A stretch of DNA of 37,416 bases, from positions 1 through 37,416 of the forward strand of contig PLDF01000162.1 in NCBI GenBank assembly GCA_003135055.1. The letters run 5' to 3'. Shown in pieces: positions 15,253 through 24,041 of this stretch; position 1 is the stretch's first letter, and each line of letters begins with the position of its first letter. Made by a program: the position numbers and the translations under genes. The notes under the pieces are model-generated. The model was not told the DNA's origin and searched no databases. It saw only the letters and a program-made list of their open reading frames with translations. The stretch comes from Bryobacterales bacterium. GTDB lineage: Bacteria; Acidobacteriota; Terriglobia; Bryobacterales; Bryobacteraceae.

Positions 15253-17915
15253 ACCAGGACGCCTCCCGGTTCCACGAGACCTGTGACCACACCCGACACT
15301 TCTTCGGGAAGCGGAGGAACCTCCGCAAGCCCATTCGGAAAACGTTTCGCGAGTTCTTCGTAGACTTCGAGCAAGGGTTTGTGGCGGTTTCGCTCGAAGA
15401 AATACTTCCGGTATGCGCGCTCCCGTGGGAATGTAGTGCAGACCCAATACTCAACGCACGTGGGCACGAGCCGAACGGTCTGCGTCGTCTCGGCGTTTTC
15501 CCCAATGACCAGCAGAACGTCGGCGCTCCGGCCCTTTCGCGGCGCGCTGAGTTGCTTAATCTCGTGCAAGGCCACCTGATTGAGCACCAGATGGGTTGCC
15601 AATGGCGTCACATCCCCGGGTTGGCGGCCGATAATCTTAGTCGATACGTTTCGGACGATCCCTGGGCCGTGAAGGCGCGGGTGGGTGTCGGTGCCGACAA
15701 AGTCCTCGATGGTTTGCGAAATCCCCCAAACGCTCCCACCTCGCTTTCGAGCGGTACGGAACAATTGAACCACCTCCGGCGCCAGCACGTTCGAGTCGAG
15801 CAACGACCAGCACTCGTCCAGCACCGTGATGCTGTGCTGGCCCGTCCTCCCTGAAGCGCGCTCCTGCATCGCGTGGGCGATCATCATGCTCATCGCAGTC
15901 TCAAGTTTGGAGTCGTCGCTTAGTCGTTCAGTGTTGAAAAACAGCCAGTCGGCGTCAGTTCTCAATGTCGTGTGCTGGTCGAATAGCTTGGAGTAGACAC
16001 CCCTCTCGCCTGTCCATTCACGAAGTTTCAGGGACGCCAGTTTCGCCTCCTCGACCGTGCGCTCGATTCGCTCTTCATCCCGCCACTGCTGCAGTTCCTC
16101 GCGCAGGTCGTTAAAGGTCGGGATCGGATTCGAGTGCCGGATGGCGCATCGCTTATACGTACGGCTGATGGCTTCGCTGAGCAGGTTGTCCAACAGCGCA
16201 GTATCCGAGTTCGGGCTCTCGCCAATCATGTGCCGGGTGAGGTTCTTGAGGAATGCGATTTTGTCTTTGGCAGGCGCGGTTGTCCCTGGCGGTAGGTCCC
16301 ACGGATTGAGTGTGACGCTGCCCTCCAGGTCGACGTCAATGCATCGCCCTCCCATCAATTCCACCAATGGCCGGTATGAGTCCCCGCGTTCCAGGATCGA
16401 GATCAGGGGCTTGATCCGGGCCATCATGAGCAAGAACAACATCGCCATAAAGGTCTTGCCGCCGCCGGACGCTGCCATGATGAGAAGATTGGCATCGGAC
16501 AGAGACGCATCCCACGGCGAGAATGGAACCAGTTGCCGATGCGGCGTCTCAAGCAGGATGAGCGGCGAGTGTGGCATCCCCCGCCATGAAGTCTCCACTG
16601 GCAGAAGGTCGGCCGCATGCACGGTCAGGCAGTCACTTTCGCGCTGGTTACTCTCCCCCATTCCCGGAAGCGCGCCGATAAACAGTCGCCGCTTGGCCAG
16701 ATCCTCCTGCAGTCCGCGGCTTCCATTCATTTGCATGATCGTGTACAGAACCTTGTGGCGTCGGTCCGCGAGTACGCGTTCCTGTTCCGCTAAATCCCGA
16801 TGGCTCTGAACTGGCTTTGAAGTACGGACACCAATGACCATGCTGGTCTGGCACGTCTTCAGGGAACTGGAGATCAATTGCTCCAAGGTTTCCATGAGCT
16901 GCCGCTGCGCCACCTGCGCGTCCACATCGATGCGGACATTGCCATGCGAATCGCGCTGCGCAGCCTGCATCTTCCTGAGACGGCTCTTGTAGTGCTTGAT
17001 CATCGCCACCTGATCGGGAATCGCGACTTCGGTGTTCACCGTGATCGGAAAATCAAGCCCAACCAGGTCACGAAGGATCCCCGGAAACGTCGCGTCAGGC
17101 AGATCCTTCAGCGTCACAAATGAGTGCAGCAGGCCTCCCACACGAATATAGGTTTCTTCTTCATGCTCGATGTTGGTGTTTACTACCTGCTCGCGTGCAC
17201 TCTGATAGCGAAGGGAGCTTTCCGGACGCCGAACCGCAACCGGATCGCGCAGCAAAGGATTCAGCGCCCGCTTCAGCTCAAGGAAGATTTCGGCGTCGCT
17301 CAATCGCCGCACCATCATTCCAGTGGCTTTCAGGGTCTGTTCAACACCGGAAAGGATGGAGGCGAATTCAGAGAGAAGATCTTCGTGCTCCCGCCGTGTG
17401 CGTTGGATGCACTTCTTGGCTGAAAGGCTGAAGCCCTCACCGCCCGCCCTCTTGGCGATGTTGGCGAGGCCCCCGCCGGGCAATTCGTGGTGAACCACCG
17501 GGTTCCAGTGAAAGTAAGCATGCAACAGCGGACGCAGGTAGAAGCCGTCCCTCTCCCGGGCGTTCCACGCTTCGAGCCGCGCGCGGTCAAGGGCCAACAG
17601 TGTGGGGCTTTCGCTCCGGAGTTGTTGTTTGTAGTTCTCCAGCAGGTCTCCGAGTCCTTCAGTGATCTCAAAGCGCGCCTGGAGGCGCATCGATCGTTCA
17701 GGCAAGGAGCGAATCAACGCCTCGAGCGCCACTTTCGTGTGGTTTCTTCCCTCGTCGCTGTGGTAATACGAATTGATCCCGCTAAGTTCGTAACCGGCAA
17801 CAAAGGCCCCCGTCGTTCTGACGATTACGTCGTGCAGAATGTCCCTTACGGGTAGTAGCTCGCAGAACGCAGGCTGGTGCAAGGATCTCTCACGCTGTTC
17901 GATAGTTGTGGGCAT
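15249..17915 (-). CDS. virB4: VirB4/TrbE-like T4SS ATPase
   Basis: The 888-residue protein is the energy source and conserved core of the secretion system. Walker A, AASGGGKT, lies near residues 479-486; Walker B, TVLDECWSLLD, near 697-707; the VirB4 C-terminal motif with GISQTIEDF lies near 735, and DLEGSVTLNPWDLP is typical after the first motif. The N-terminal half is the CagE/TrbE/VirB domain (long charged helices, KHYKSRLRKMQAAQRD). Full length for the family. It overlaps the VirB3-like gene by 26 bases and ends with an ATGA overlap on the VirB5-like gene. Cytoplasmic, membrane-associated. Confidence 0.92.
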   Translation of the reverse strand: MPTTIEQRERSLHQPAFCELLPVRDILHDVIVRTTGAFVAGYELSGINSYYHSDEGRNHTKVALEALIRSLPERSMRLQARFEITEGLGDLLENYKQQLRSESPTLLALDRARLEAWNARERDGFYLRPLLHAYFHWNPVVHHELPGGGLANIAKRAGGEGFSLSAKKCIQRTRREHEDLLSEFASILSGVEQTLKATGMMVRRLSDAEIFLELKRALNPLLRDPVAVRRPESSLRYQSAREQVVNTNIEHEEETYIRVGGLLHSFVTLKDLPDATFPGILRDLVGLDFPITVNTEVAIPDQVAMIKHYKSRLRKMQAAQRDSHGNVRIDVDAQVAQRQLMETLEQLISSSLKTCQTSMVIGVRTSKPVQSHRDLAEQERVLADRRHKVLYTIMQMNGSRGLQEDLAKRRLFIGALPGMGESNQRESDCLTVHAADLLPVETSWRGMPHSPLILLETPHRQLVPFSPWDASLSDANLLIMAASGGGKTFMAMLFLLMMARIKPLISILERGDSYRPLVELMGGRCIDVDLEGSVTLNPWDLPPGTTAPAKDKIAFLKNLTRHMIGESPNSDTALLDNLLSEAISRTYKRCAIRHSNPIPTFNDLREELQQWRDEERIERTVEEAKLASLKLREWTGERGVYSKLFDQHTTLRTDADWLFFNTERLSDDSKLETAMSMMIAHAMQERASGRTGQHSITVLDECWSLLDSNVLAPEVVQLFRTARKRGGSVWGISQTIEDFVGTDTHPRLHGPGIVRNVSTKIIGRQPGDVTPLATHLVLNQVALHEIKQLSAPRKGRSADVLLVIGENAETTQTVRLVPTCVEYWVCTTFPRERAYRKYFFERNRHKPLLEVYEELAKRFPNGLAEVPPLPEEVSGVVTGLVEPGGVLV

Positions 17916-18252
17916 TCACGTCCTCTTCTGTCAGGTAGTCAAGGTTGATTTGAGAGTCTGGTTCCAAGCCGCAGTAAATCCGCGGTTTAGTATGCCAGGC
18001 CAGAATATCCCTCAAGTAGCCGTGTGGCTTGCCATACTTGAACAGCATCAGGAACGGCACGCTAAGCACGGGCACGATGTACTGAAGGAGCACGTTCATC
18101 GGGATCCCGAAGATGTCGCGGTCCACCCAACGCCCACCGATGTTCGTCAGGGCCGCCAGACCGATCACGATAAACCAGTCCTCGAATTCGAGGTGCAGGA
18201 AAGTCACCCGCGTGTGCAGATTCCGGTGAACAGGGCTGATATTGAGTGCCAT
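17890..18252 (-). CDS. virB3: VirB3/TrbD-like T4SS membrane protein
   Basis: A 120-residue protein with two hydrophobic segments, FEDWFIVIGLAALTNIG (about 23-39) and LLQYIVPVLSVPFLMLFKYG (about 55-74), followed by HGYLRDILAWHTKPRIYCG. The second part matches the VirB3/TrbD pattern, a short membrane protein just before VirB4 with the (P/H)-x-Y-l...h.l.p..y motif. It partners with VirB4, and the genes overlap by 26 bases. AGAGG precedes the start by seven bases. Confidence 0.72.
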   Translation of the reverse strand: MALNISPVHRNLHTRVTFLHLEFEDWFIVIGLAALTNIGGRWVDRDIFGIPMNVLLQYIVPVLSVPFLMLFKYGKPHGYLRDILAWHTKPRIYCGLEPDSQINLDYLTEEDVNAHNYRTA

Positions 18253-18264
18253 AGACTTTCCTCT

Positions 18265-18720
18265 TCAGCGAATGCCCCCGAGGCCCCTAGATATGAACCA
18301 TTCGGCGAGCCTAAGCAGCCCTGACAACGAAAGGCACATAGCGGCCGCTGCAAAGTGCCGCATCCACATGCCCCCGGCGTAGATACGATGGCCGACACCG
18401 GAATACTGCATCAGCCCCTGAACCAGTTGCAGCACTGCATACACTGGCAGAAAGACGTTGCAGGTCCAGTTGACGAGGCCGCGCAGGGTGATCCAGACGA
18501 GATCTGGATTGTTCCAGGCAGCTTGGGTGGCAAACTTCTCGATCCCACGCAGGATGCCGGAGACCATGAGGCATAAAAAGCCTGCCCAAGGCGTGTAGGT
18601 GTGGGCTTGGCCATGGGCAAAGCGCAAGACCGCGAGTGCAAAGAACAGAGCTGCGAGGGTGGGCATGATGACGTTGCCCATCCAGTCCGTCAAATTCGTC
18701 ATTCCGTCGAGAAAATTCAT
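18265..18720 (-). CDS. VirB2-related polytopic membrane protein
   Basis: A 151-residue protein with four hydrophobic stretches (IMPTLAALFFALAVLRF, WAGFLCLMVSGILRGI, VFLPVYAVLQLVQGLM, HFAAAAMCLSLSGLLRL). It resembles the VirB2-like pilin two genes upstream at both ends: DWMGNVIMP against NWVGNVIAP near the start, and SGLLRLAEWFISRGLGGIR against SGLTRLIEFWIAQGGAGVR at the end. No cleaved signal peptide is evident. It may be a non-pilin paralogue that serves in the inner-membrane complex. GAGG lies four bases before the ATG; 12 bases separate it from the VirB3-like gene. Confidence 0.62.
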   Translation of the reverse strand: MNFLDGMTNLTDWMGNVIMPTLAALFFALAVLRFAHGQAHTYTPWAGFLCLMVSGILRGIEKFATQAAWNNPDLVWITLRGLVNWTCNVFLPVYAVLQLVQGLMQYSGVGHRIYAGGMWMRHFAAAAMCLSLSGLLRLAEWFISRGLGGIR

Positions 18721-18733
18721 AAGGCCTCGCGTA

Positions 18734-19396
18734 TCACATCATCGAAACAACGAGCTTCCAAAGAGCCGCTACGGTGAGAAATGCGCCGGCGCAACCGATG
18801 AGCCGAATCGCCGGCCGCCCGAGCGCGAAGTTGATGATGGCGCCGATTACTGCTAGACCCGCTGCGATCGGCATGATTTGACTTGCCGTGTACGTCCAGG
18901 CGCCTTCGAGCACTGCAGCCGTGCCAAATCGCGTTCCATCGTTCCAGCTTTGGAGAAGCGCCGCGGTGGCCGGTATGGCCAGAAGGAACATCGCCCCGAG
19001 AGTCGAAGCGAGCGGACTGTATCCTTCGCTGAAATCGATAACGGCACGCAACACCATCCACGCGGCCAGCACCGGAACGAGACGTCCTATCACGAGGGTG
19101 TTCACCAAGATGGTCGCGTCATTGGAGAACGTCGCCATCCAACCGGCCCCGATTCCGCCGCCCGGGAGGGACGCCCCAACACCCCAGAATGCGAACCATC
19201 CAAACACCTGCGGAAGAGTAATCATCACGATCGCCCAGAACATCCATTTCGAAAACCCTCCGCCACCGACCGAAAACGATGTCGTCCCCTCTCGACGCAG
19301 AGCGATCCCCGCCAGAACGAGTGCGACTAGAGAGGCAGGCGCCGCGAGTGCGAGCAAGAGGCGACTGCCATCCAGGATGAGCTGTGGAACTCCCAT
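18734..19396 (-). CDS. Polytopic membrane protein of the T4SS cluster
   Basis: Start at ATG 19396 because GGAG lies seven bases before it; longer in-frame codons overlap the pilin gene. The 220-residue product has about five membrane segments: LLLALAAPASLVALVLAGIA, MFWAIVMITLPQVFGWFAFW, LVIGRLVPVLAAWMVLRAVI, LGAMFLLAIPATAALL, and a C-terminal pair with MPIAAGLAVIGAIINFALG and CAGAFLTVAALWKLVV. A glycine-rich loop (SLPGGGIGAGW) lies in the middle. No named T4SS subunit matches with confidence; its place between pilin and VirB3 suggests a channel or pilin-handling role. Thirteen bases separate it from the next gene. Confidence 0.6.
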   Translation of the reverse strand: MGVPQLILDGSRLLLALAAPASLVALVLAGIALRREGTTSFSVGGGGFSKWMFWAIVMITLPQVFGWFAFWGVGASLPGGGIGAGWMATFSNDATILVNTLVIGRLVPVLAAWMVLRAVIDFSEGYSPLASTLGAMFLLAIPATAALLQSWNDGTRFGTAAVLEGAWTYTASQIMPIAAGLAVIGAIINFALGRPAIRLIGCAGAFLTVAALWKLVVSMM

Positions 19397-19484
19397 TCTT
19401 TTTCTCCACACCATTAGGTCGACAGGCCGGTTTGACTCTGTCGCTCCGGCCTGCAGTATTAGGCCGCTAGACACGAGTGGCGTT

Positions 19485-19832
19485 TCAGCGTACGCCGGCT
19501 CCGCCTTGTGCAATCCAGAACTCGATCAGCCGGGTGAGTCCTGAGATCGCCAGCAATCCAGCCGCAGTTGCCAGCCACCGGAACACTCCTCGTCCGGTGG
19601 CATAGCTTCCGACCGCACCCAGCACCGCTACGCCGGCGCCGACTGGAGCGATGACGTTGCCCACCCAATTCACGAAATTCAGGAACGCGCCTTCCGGCTG
19701 CGCCCCAGTTTGGCCCTGCACGGCGACGTTCACCTGAGGGGCTACTCCAAGGTTTTGAGCGATCGCCACGCTTTGCGCGATGACGAGGGAGATTGCGAGC
19801 GCGACGACCACACGTTGTGTAAATTGACTCAT
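19485..19832 (-). CDS. virB2: VirB2/TrbC-like pilin
   Basis: The start at 19832 is preceded by GGAGG; the longer frame to 20012 has no such site. The 115-residue product has the VirB2 plan: a signal peptide (RVVVALAISLVIAQSVAIAQ, residues ~7-26), a short polar segment (VAVQGQTGAQPEG), then two hydrophobic helices (NVIAPVGAGVAVLGAVGSYATG and WLATAAGLLAISGLTRLIEF, cited in part) separated by a GRGVFRW turn. VirB2 is processed to form the conjugative pilus. The C-terminus IAQGGAGVR resembles the gene at 18265. A 204-base gap separates it from the ATPase upstream. Confidence 0.72.
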   Translation of the reverse strand: MSQFTQRVVVALAISLVIAQSVAIAQNLGVAPQVNVAVQGQTGAQPEGAFLNFVNWVGNVIAPVGAGVAVLGAVGSYATGRGVFRWLATAAGLLAISGLTRLIEFWIAQGGAGVR

Positions 19833-20036
19833 GGTGCGATTCACCTCCATGCGATTATGTTGCGCCCTGGTGACTGCGCCGTGGCCGGACTCGGAAGGCC
19901 AGCCGTGATATGCGGCTACCAGAGCGTGAAGGCAGAATAGACCAAGTCGCACGAGGTTTTCAAAAGTCTCTCGGCGCGTGTTGCAAACAAGGCGGATCAA
20001 TTCGCGTGACAACCGGCGGTAGAAGATTCGAGCGGG

Positions 20037-22058
20037 CTACTGAACCTGCACCCGCTTCATTGCCTCGGCGAAGTCGCGCCACACTAATGGCGGTAATTCG
20101 TCCCGGTCATCCGCCATGCGACGCATCGCCATTCGCTTGGCGCTATTACATATGGCTTCGAGATCCGCTGGTGAAGCGCCGCTCAGCCTCTCGGCAAGAA
20201 GCTCGCTCGAAAGGCCATCGACCAACCGAACGCCGTCCAAGTGTCTTTGCAACAAGCGCATGTAACCGGCTTGATCTGGCGTGCCAATTCCGAGTTTCTC
20301 CGAGAAGCGCCCTCCGCGGAGAATTGCGGGATCGATGCTCTCAAGGTGGTTTGTGGTCCCGATCAAGAACACATTGTGCTGCGGTTCAAGTTCGCTGATC
20401 AGACTACGGGCTTGCTCGACGAGCTGAATGTCGTGTTGAGACTGAACGCCGGTATTTCGCGGAAGGAGGCCGTCCATTTCGTCGATGAAGATGATGGAAG
20501 GGTTATTCTCTTTGGCCCGGGCGAACAGATCGGTGAGCTTCTTCACCGACGCCCCGGTAGTTCCGCCGAGAATATCGGCGGCCGTAACTGGATAGAAGCT
20601 CCGCTTGGTCTGAGTCGCAATCAGGCGGGCGATCGTCGTCTTGCCCGTGCCCGGTGGGCCTAGAAGCAACAGTCCGGATGGCATGGACAACTTGAGCCTT
20701 TCGCTATATGCCGGATCCATGAGGCGAACTAGGTTTCGCAGATCTGCTTCGGTTTCCGGCGCCAGAACTACGTCACTCCACTCGACTTCCTTGAAGGCTG
20801 CCCGGTCCTTTCCGCCAGTCTCAACGAGTGCGCGGCCCAGGTCCTTCTCTTCGAGCCTCCTGTTTTCCTGAGCTGCGAAAAAGGCCGCTCGGTCAACCAA
20901 ACCACTGATCTTTGCGGCGCTCCAGCCAGGTGTGCGGTGTGCAAACGGCTGAGCATCGATTTGCCTAGCGGGGCGCTTGGCCAGCTGCGCATCGAAGATC
21001 CGCGCGCGTTCCTCCTCGTTGGGCAGATCAAGGCGGATATGGAGATCGAAACGGCCTTCGCGGATCACAGCGCAGTCCAGTCCGTCATAGAAGTTCGTTG
21101 CGGCGATCAGGACCAATCCGAAGTTGGAGCGAGCCTTGTCGATGCAGCTCATTAGCTGGGTAGTGGCTGAGTTGTACCCCCTCGCCGCCCCACCAGCATC
21201 ATCTCCATCACCGAGTTGTTGACGCTTCGCCCCGAGCGCGTCAAGCTCGTCGATGAACAACAATGCAGGCCTGTTTGCGATTGCTTCCTCAAAGAGCGTA
21301 CTTATACGGCTTTCGGCTTCGCCAACCCACTTGTGGTGAAAACTTGCGCCTGAGACGGCCAAGTACTTTAGGCCGAATTCTCCCGCTATCGCCTCAGCCA
21401 GGAACGTCTTCCCGGTTCCTCGTGGACCGTGCAGCAGGATTCCGTTGCGCGATACACCGTACTGCGCGAATCTCCTCGCGGCCAGGTTGGCCTGGATCAA
21501 CTCCCGGATCTGTCGCTTAGCCTCTTCCAGACCCCCGACATCAGCGAAGGTCAGCGCCGGTTTTCTCATCGCCCCTCCTTGCAAGGCGCCGCCGGAGTTC
21601 CCTATGATCGCCTGTCGCGGTCTCATAGACAGGAGAGCAGGAATAAGCAGGCAAAGGATGATGAACAGAACCACCGCGATGACTTTCGCTAGGAGCGGGT
21701 TTTCCTTTTCGATGGGCACAACGATAATGAGACCCGCCCCAACGAACAATATGAAACCGCACAGGAAATACCCGGCGAACAGCGCCAACCGTCGGAAGAG
21801 AGTTCGCCCGTACACGATCATGAGCACGCACGCAATCGCCAGCACTGCGACCACGGGGTTGATCTGCGAGGCGATTACAGTCACGGCCAGCAGGGCCAGG
21901 ATCAGCGCTAACAGGCTTCCAGTGAAGACTTTCTTCAGATTTTTGGGAGTATTGGAGGAGATGAGCCCACGGATCTCCCGATAACCGTCGCCGAGGAACT
22001 GACCGAATTGGGTTACAACCCAGGGGATCGGACCCGTTGCTTGCCGTTCGGGACGCAA
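20037..22058 (-). CDS. Membrane-anchored double AAA+ ATPase
   Basis: The 673-residue protein begins at a TTG with AAGGAG six bases upstream. The N-terminal ~150 residues hold several hydrophobic helices (LLALILALLAVTVIASQI, VAVLAIACVLMIVYG, LFAGYFLCGFILFVGAGLII, VIAVVLFIILCLLIPALL). Two AAA+ domains of the Cdc48/FtsH type follow. The first has Walker A GPRGTGKT (about 210), Walker B LLFIDELDA (about 263) and a Cdc48-like FADVGGLEEAKRQI entry motif. The second has GPPGTGKT (about 464) and IIFIDEMDGL (about 520) with the NHLESIDPAILRGGRF sensor/arginine region. No FtsH protease motif (HExxH) is present. It is not a standard T4SS subunit and may remodel or unfold T4SS proteins or substrates. Confidence 0.82.
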   Translation of the reverse strand: MRPERQATGPIPWVVTQFGQFLGDGYREIRGLISSNTPKNLKKVFTGSLLALILALLAVTVIASQINPVVAVLAIACVLMIVYGRTLFRRLALFAGYFLCGFILFVGAGLIIVVPIEKENPLLAKVIAVVLFIILCLLIPALLSMRPRQAIIGNSGGALQGGAMRKPALTFADVGGLEEAKRQIRELIQANLAARRFAQYGVSRNGILLHGPRGTGKTFLAEAIAGEFGLKYLAVSGASFHHKWVGEAESRISTLFEEAIANRPALLFIDELDALGAKRQQLGDGDDAGGAARGYNSATTQLMSCIDKARSNFGLVLIAATNFYDGLDCAVIREGRFDLHIRLDLPNEEERARIFDAQLAKRPARQIDAQPFAHRTPGWSAAKISGLVDRAAFFAAQENRRLEEKDLGRALVETGGKDRAAFKEVEWSDVVLAPETEADLRNLVRLMDPAYSERLKLSMPSGLLLLGPPGTGKTTIARLIATQTKRSFYPVTAADILGGTTGASVKKLTDLFARAKENNPSIIFIDEMDGLLPRNTGVQSQHDIQLVEQARSLISELEPQHNVFLIGTTNHLESIDPAILRGGRFSEKLGIGTPDQAGYMRLLQRHLDGVRLVDGLSSELLAERLSGASPADLEAICNSAKRMAMRRMADDRDELPPLVWRDFAEAMKRVQVQ

Positions 22059-22139
22059 TCCAGACTCCTTGGGGCCTAATTTACCGCATCTGCGAGACGC
22101 CCGCTACTCCGACACGCTGCCTGCCGCTGCCTGAGTGTT

Positions 22140-22490
22140 CTACCCCACCACATCTTCGGGCATTATCCGGATCCGCAACAGTTCGATCCCAGCATCGCGG
22201 AGCGCTACCTCTTTGCGGCGCACGTAAGCCGAATCGTATGGCGTTTCGAGTGTCTCGCCCATCTCCTTCAAAGGCGCCTCGACCCGAGCAAGCGCTTCCG
22301 CGATGGGAACTTCCCGGAACTCGTTTTTTCCAAACGCTTGATACGCCCGTCCCTCGTCGTCGAGAAGCAGGTATCGGCGGCTAATGCCGTGCTTGTACTG
22401 GTTGATGCCGTTCACACGGCCCATAAACATGAAACCGGCACAGCGCGCAGGGCTGAGTCGTGCTTCGTGCGGCTTCCAGTTTGGTTCCAT
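22140..22490 (-). CDS. Small hypothetical protein in T4SS operon
   Basis: A 116-residue soluble protein that starts nine bases after the VirB10 stop and ends 81 bases before the double-AAA+ gene. It contains GISRRYLLLDDEGRAYQAFG, which looks like a small beta domain, and a charged tail (YDSAYVRRKEVALRDAGIEL). No export signal, membrane segment or recognised family. Its ribosome site is weak (GAGCG), so it may rely on translational coupling to VirB10. Confidence 0.6.
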   Translation of the reverse strand: MEPNWKPHEARLSPARCAGFMFMGRVNGINQYKHGISRRYLLLDDEGRAYQAFGKNEFREVPIAEALARVEAPLKEMGETLETPYDSAYVRRKEVALRDAGIELLRIRIMPEDVVG

Positions 22491-22499
22491 CGCGCACGC

Positions 22500-24041
22500 T
22501 CACTGCTGGGGCGGTGGGGGTTCAGACGTTCTGGTCGCCGTCACTTGCTGGTACATCCGATTGAGTTCGTCCTTCAACGCAATCAGTTCTCGGAGTTCCG
22601 CCGCGGTCGGGAGACCTTGTCCATCCGCACTGCCGATGTTCGTGCGAGCGCCTGCTCCCGCTGCGGGTGTGACTTCGGCTTGCCTGGCGGCAGCAGGTTC
22701 CTGAAGAACGATATAGAATCTGGTGTTGCCCGCGAGCGTGACAACAGTGTTCTGGTTATATGCCAGCCCCAGCAACTCCTGGTCGCCGGCCAGCCCGATA
22801 TTGGAAGCGATTCGCTCCCGCAGAAGAATGCTGTTGTCGAGCGGACCCGTGACTCCTCCGTATCCGGAGCCGCCTACAAGATATGCTGCCATCGAACCAA
22901 CACCCGTGAGAGATTGAAGCAATGCACGCTTTGCCCGATTCTGGCCGTTGACGGTTCCTTTGAGCGGGCCGTAGTCGAGGGTGACGCCACTGCCTTCGAT
23001 ACTCTCTGTGGCGCCGTCTGGCATTTCGAGCGTGTTGAATCGCAACCCGACCTGGCCATTCTGATTGGCTTGCGTCAGTTGGCCTATCGCCTTCGTTCCC
23101 GCAGGAATGACGATCTCCCCGTCCCGCTCGTAGTTGTACTCGATCACCGCGATCACTGGCGTCTTGACCGCGCTGCTCACGGCAGTTTGAAGCCTCGCCA
23201 TCAGTCGGCTGCCAGCCGGCAAGAGCGACCTCTTTCGCTCGATAAGAGCCGGCTGCTGAGCGGCGGTCGAGCCCATGCTTGCACTCGTCACTGCGCCCGC
23301 CGTGGCATTCCGGACAAACACGAGGGAGGATTTCTTCAGTCCATCGGAGTCGTTCGCCGGCGGCGTCACCACCGCGGGCGCAGGCGCAGGCGCCGGTGGA
23401 GGAGGCGGTGGAGTGTAAACCGTATTCTGCTTTCGATACGCATCGAGGGCGGCGTCGTTGAATGTCGGCGCATTGCTCAGCGCGTACTGATCGGCGCCTT
23501 TCGGTGACTGTTGCTCCCGCTGAGGCGAAGTCTGATTGTGGCGGGAGGTTGCCAAGATGTCGTCCGGGCTCAATTGATCGCTGTTCTGATCTGCGCCTGT
23601 CTGATCGGCGCTGAGAAGTGGAACCGTCGAGCCCATTGCGCCAGCCTGTTGGACCGACGTTTCCGGTCTTCCCAAGCTCGGCTTCGTCCGCCTATCCTGC
23701 GCGCGTTTCTCCGCGCCGGAAGTGGAGAACAAAGCCAGGAAGACAAAACCGATGAGCACGACTGCCGTGCCGAGCACCAGTAACGCTTTACTGCGATCCA
23801 TGTTGTTCTGGCCTCGGGTATTCACCTCGGGCCGCTTCGGCCGGCTGCGTTCTTCCTGGATTCGCCGCCAGATCTGTTGAACGATGCCTCCCGACTGGGG
23901 CGGTGTCGCTTCACATCCTTCAGGCACGCGCTCTTCGTCGCCGGAAGTCTGGCGGGGCACGCGCTTGGTAATGCTGGGATCGTCCTGTTCCGTTTCGCCC
24001 CGCTCGGGTTTCTCGTCGCGAATTCCATTATCGTCCGTCAT
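22500..24041 (-). CDS. virB10: VirB10/TrbI-like T4SS core protein
   Basis: The start at 24041 has GAGAGGTGG in front and overlaps the VirB9-like stop by 14 bases; the longer frame to 24182 lies inside that gene. The 513-residue protein has a cytoplasmic N-terminus (~85 residues), one membrane helix (ALLVLGTAVVLIGFVFLALF, about 86-105), a proline-rich linker (PPPPPPAPAPAPA), and a C-terminal TrbI/VirB10 domain with SRLMARLQTAVSSAVKTPVIAV, GEIVIPAGTKAIGQ and GLRFNTLEMPDG. VirB10 spans both membranes and transmits energy to the outer-membrane pore. Typical length for the family. Confidence 0.9.
   Translation of the reverse strand: MTDDNGIRDEKPERGETEQDDPSITKRVPRQTSGDEERVPEGCEATPPQSGGIVQQIWRRIQEERSRPKRPEVNTRGQNNMDRSKALLVLGTAVVLIGFVFLALFSTSGAEKRAQDRRTKPSLGRPETSVQQAGAMGSTVPLLSADQTGADQNSDQLSPDDILATSRHNQTSPQREQQSPKGADQYALSNAPTFNDAALDAYRKQNTVYTPPPPPPAPAPAPAVVTPPANDSDGLKKSSLVFVRNATAGAVTSASMGSTAAQQPALIERKRSLLPAGSRLMARLQTAVSSAVKTPVIAVIEYNYERDGEIVIPAGTKAIGQLTQANQNGQVGLRFNTLEMPDGATESIEGSGVTLDYGPLKGTVNGQNRAKRALLQSLTGVGSMAAYLVGGSGYGGVTGPLDNSILLRERIASNIGLAGDQELLGLAYNQNTVVTLAGNTRFYIVLQEPAAARQAEVTPAAGAGARTNIGSADGQGLPTAAELRELIALKDELNRMYQQVTATRTSEPPPPQQ

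Noticed and set aside
22338..23507. Plus-strand 389-codon gene
   Set aside because: It lies opposite VirB10; the arginine-rich repetitive tail is the complement of the proline/alanine-rich linker.
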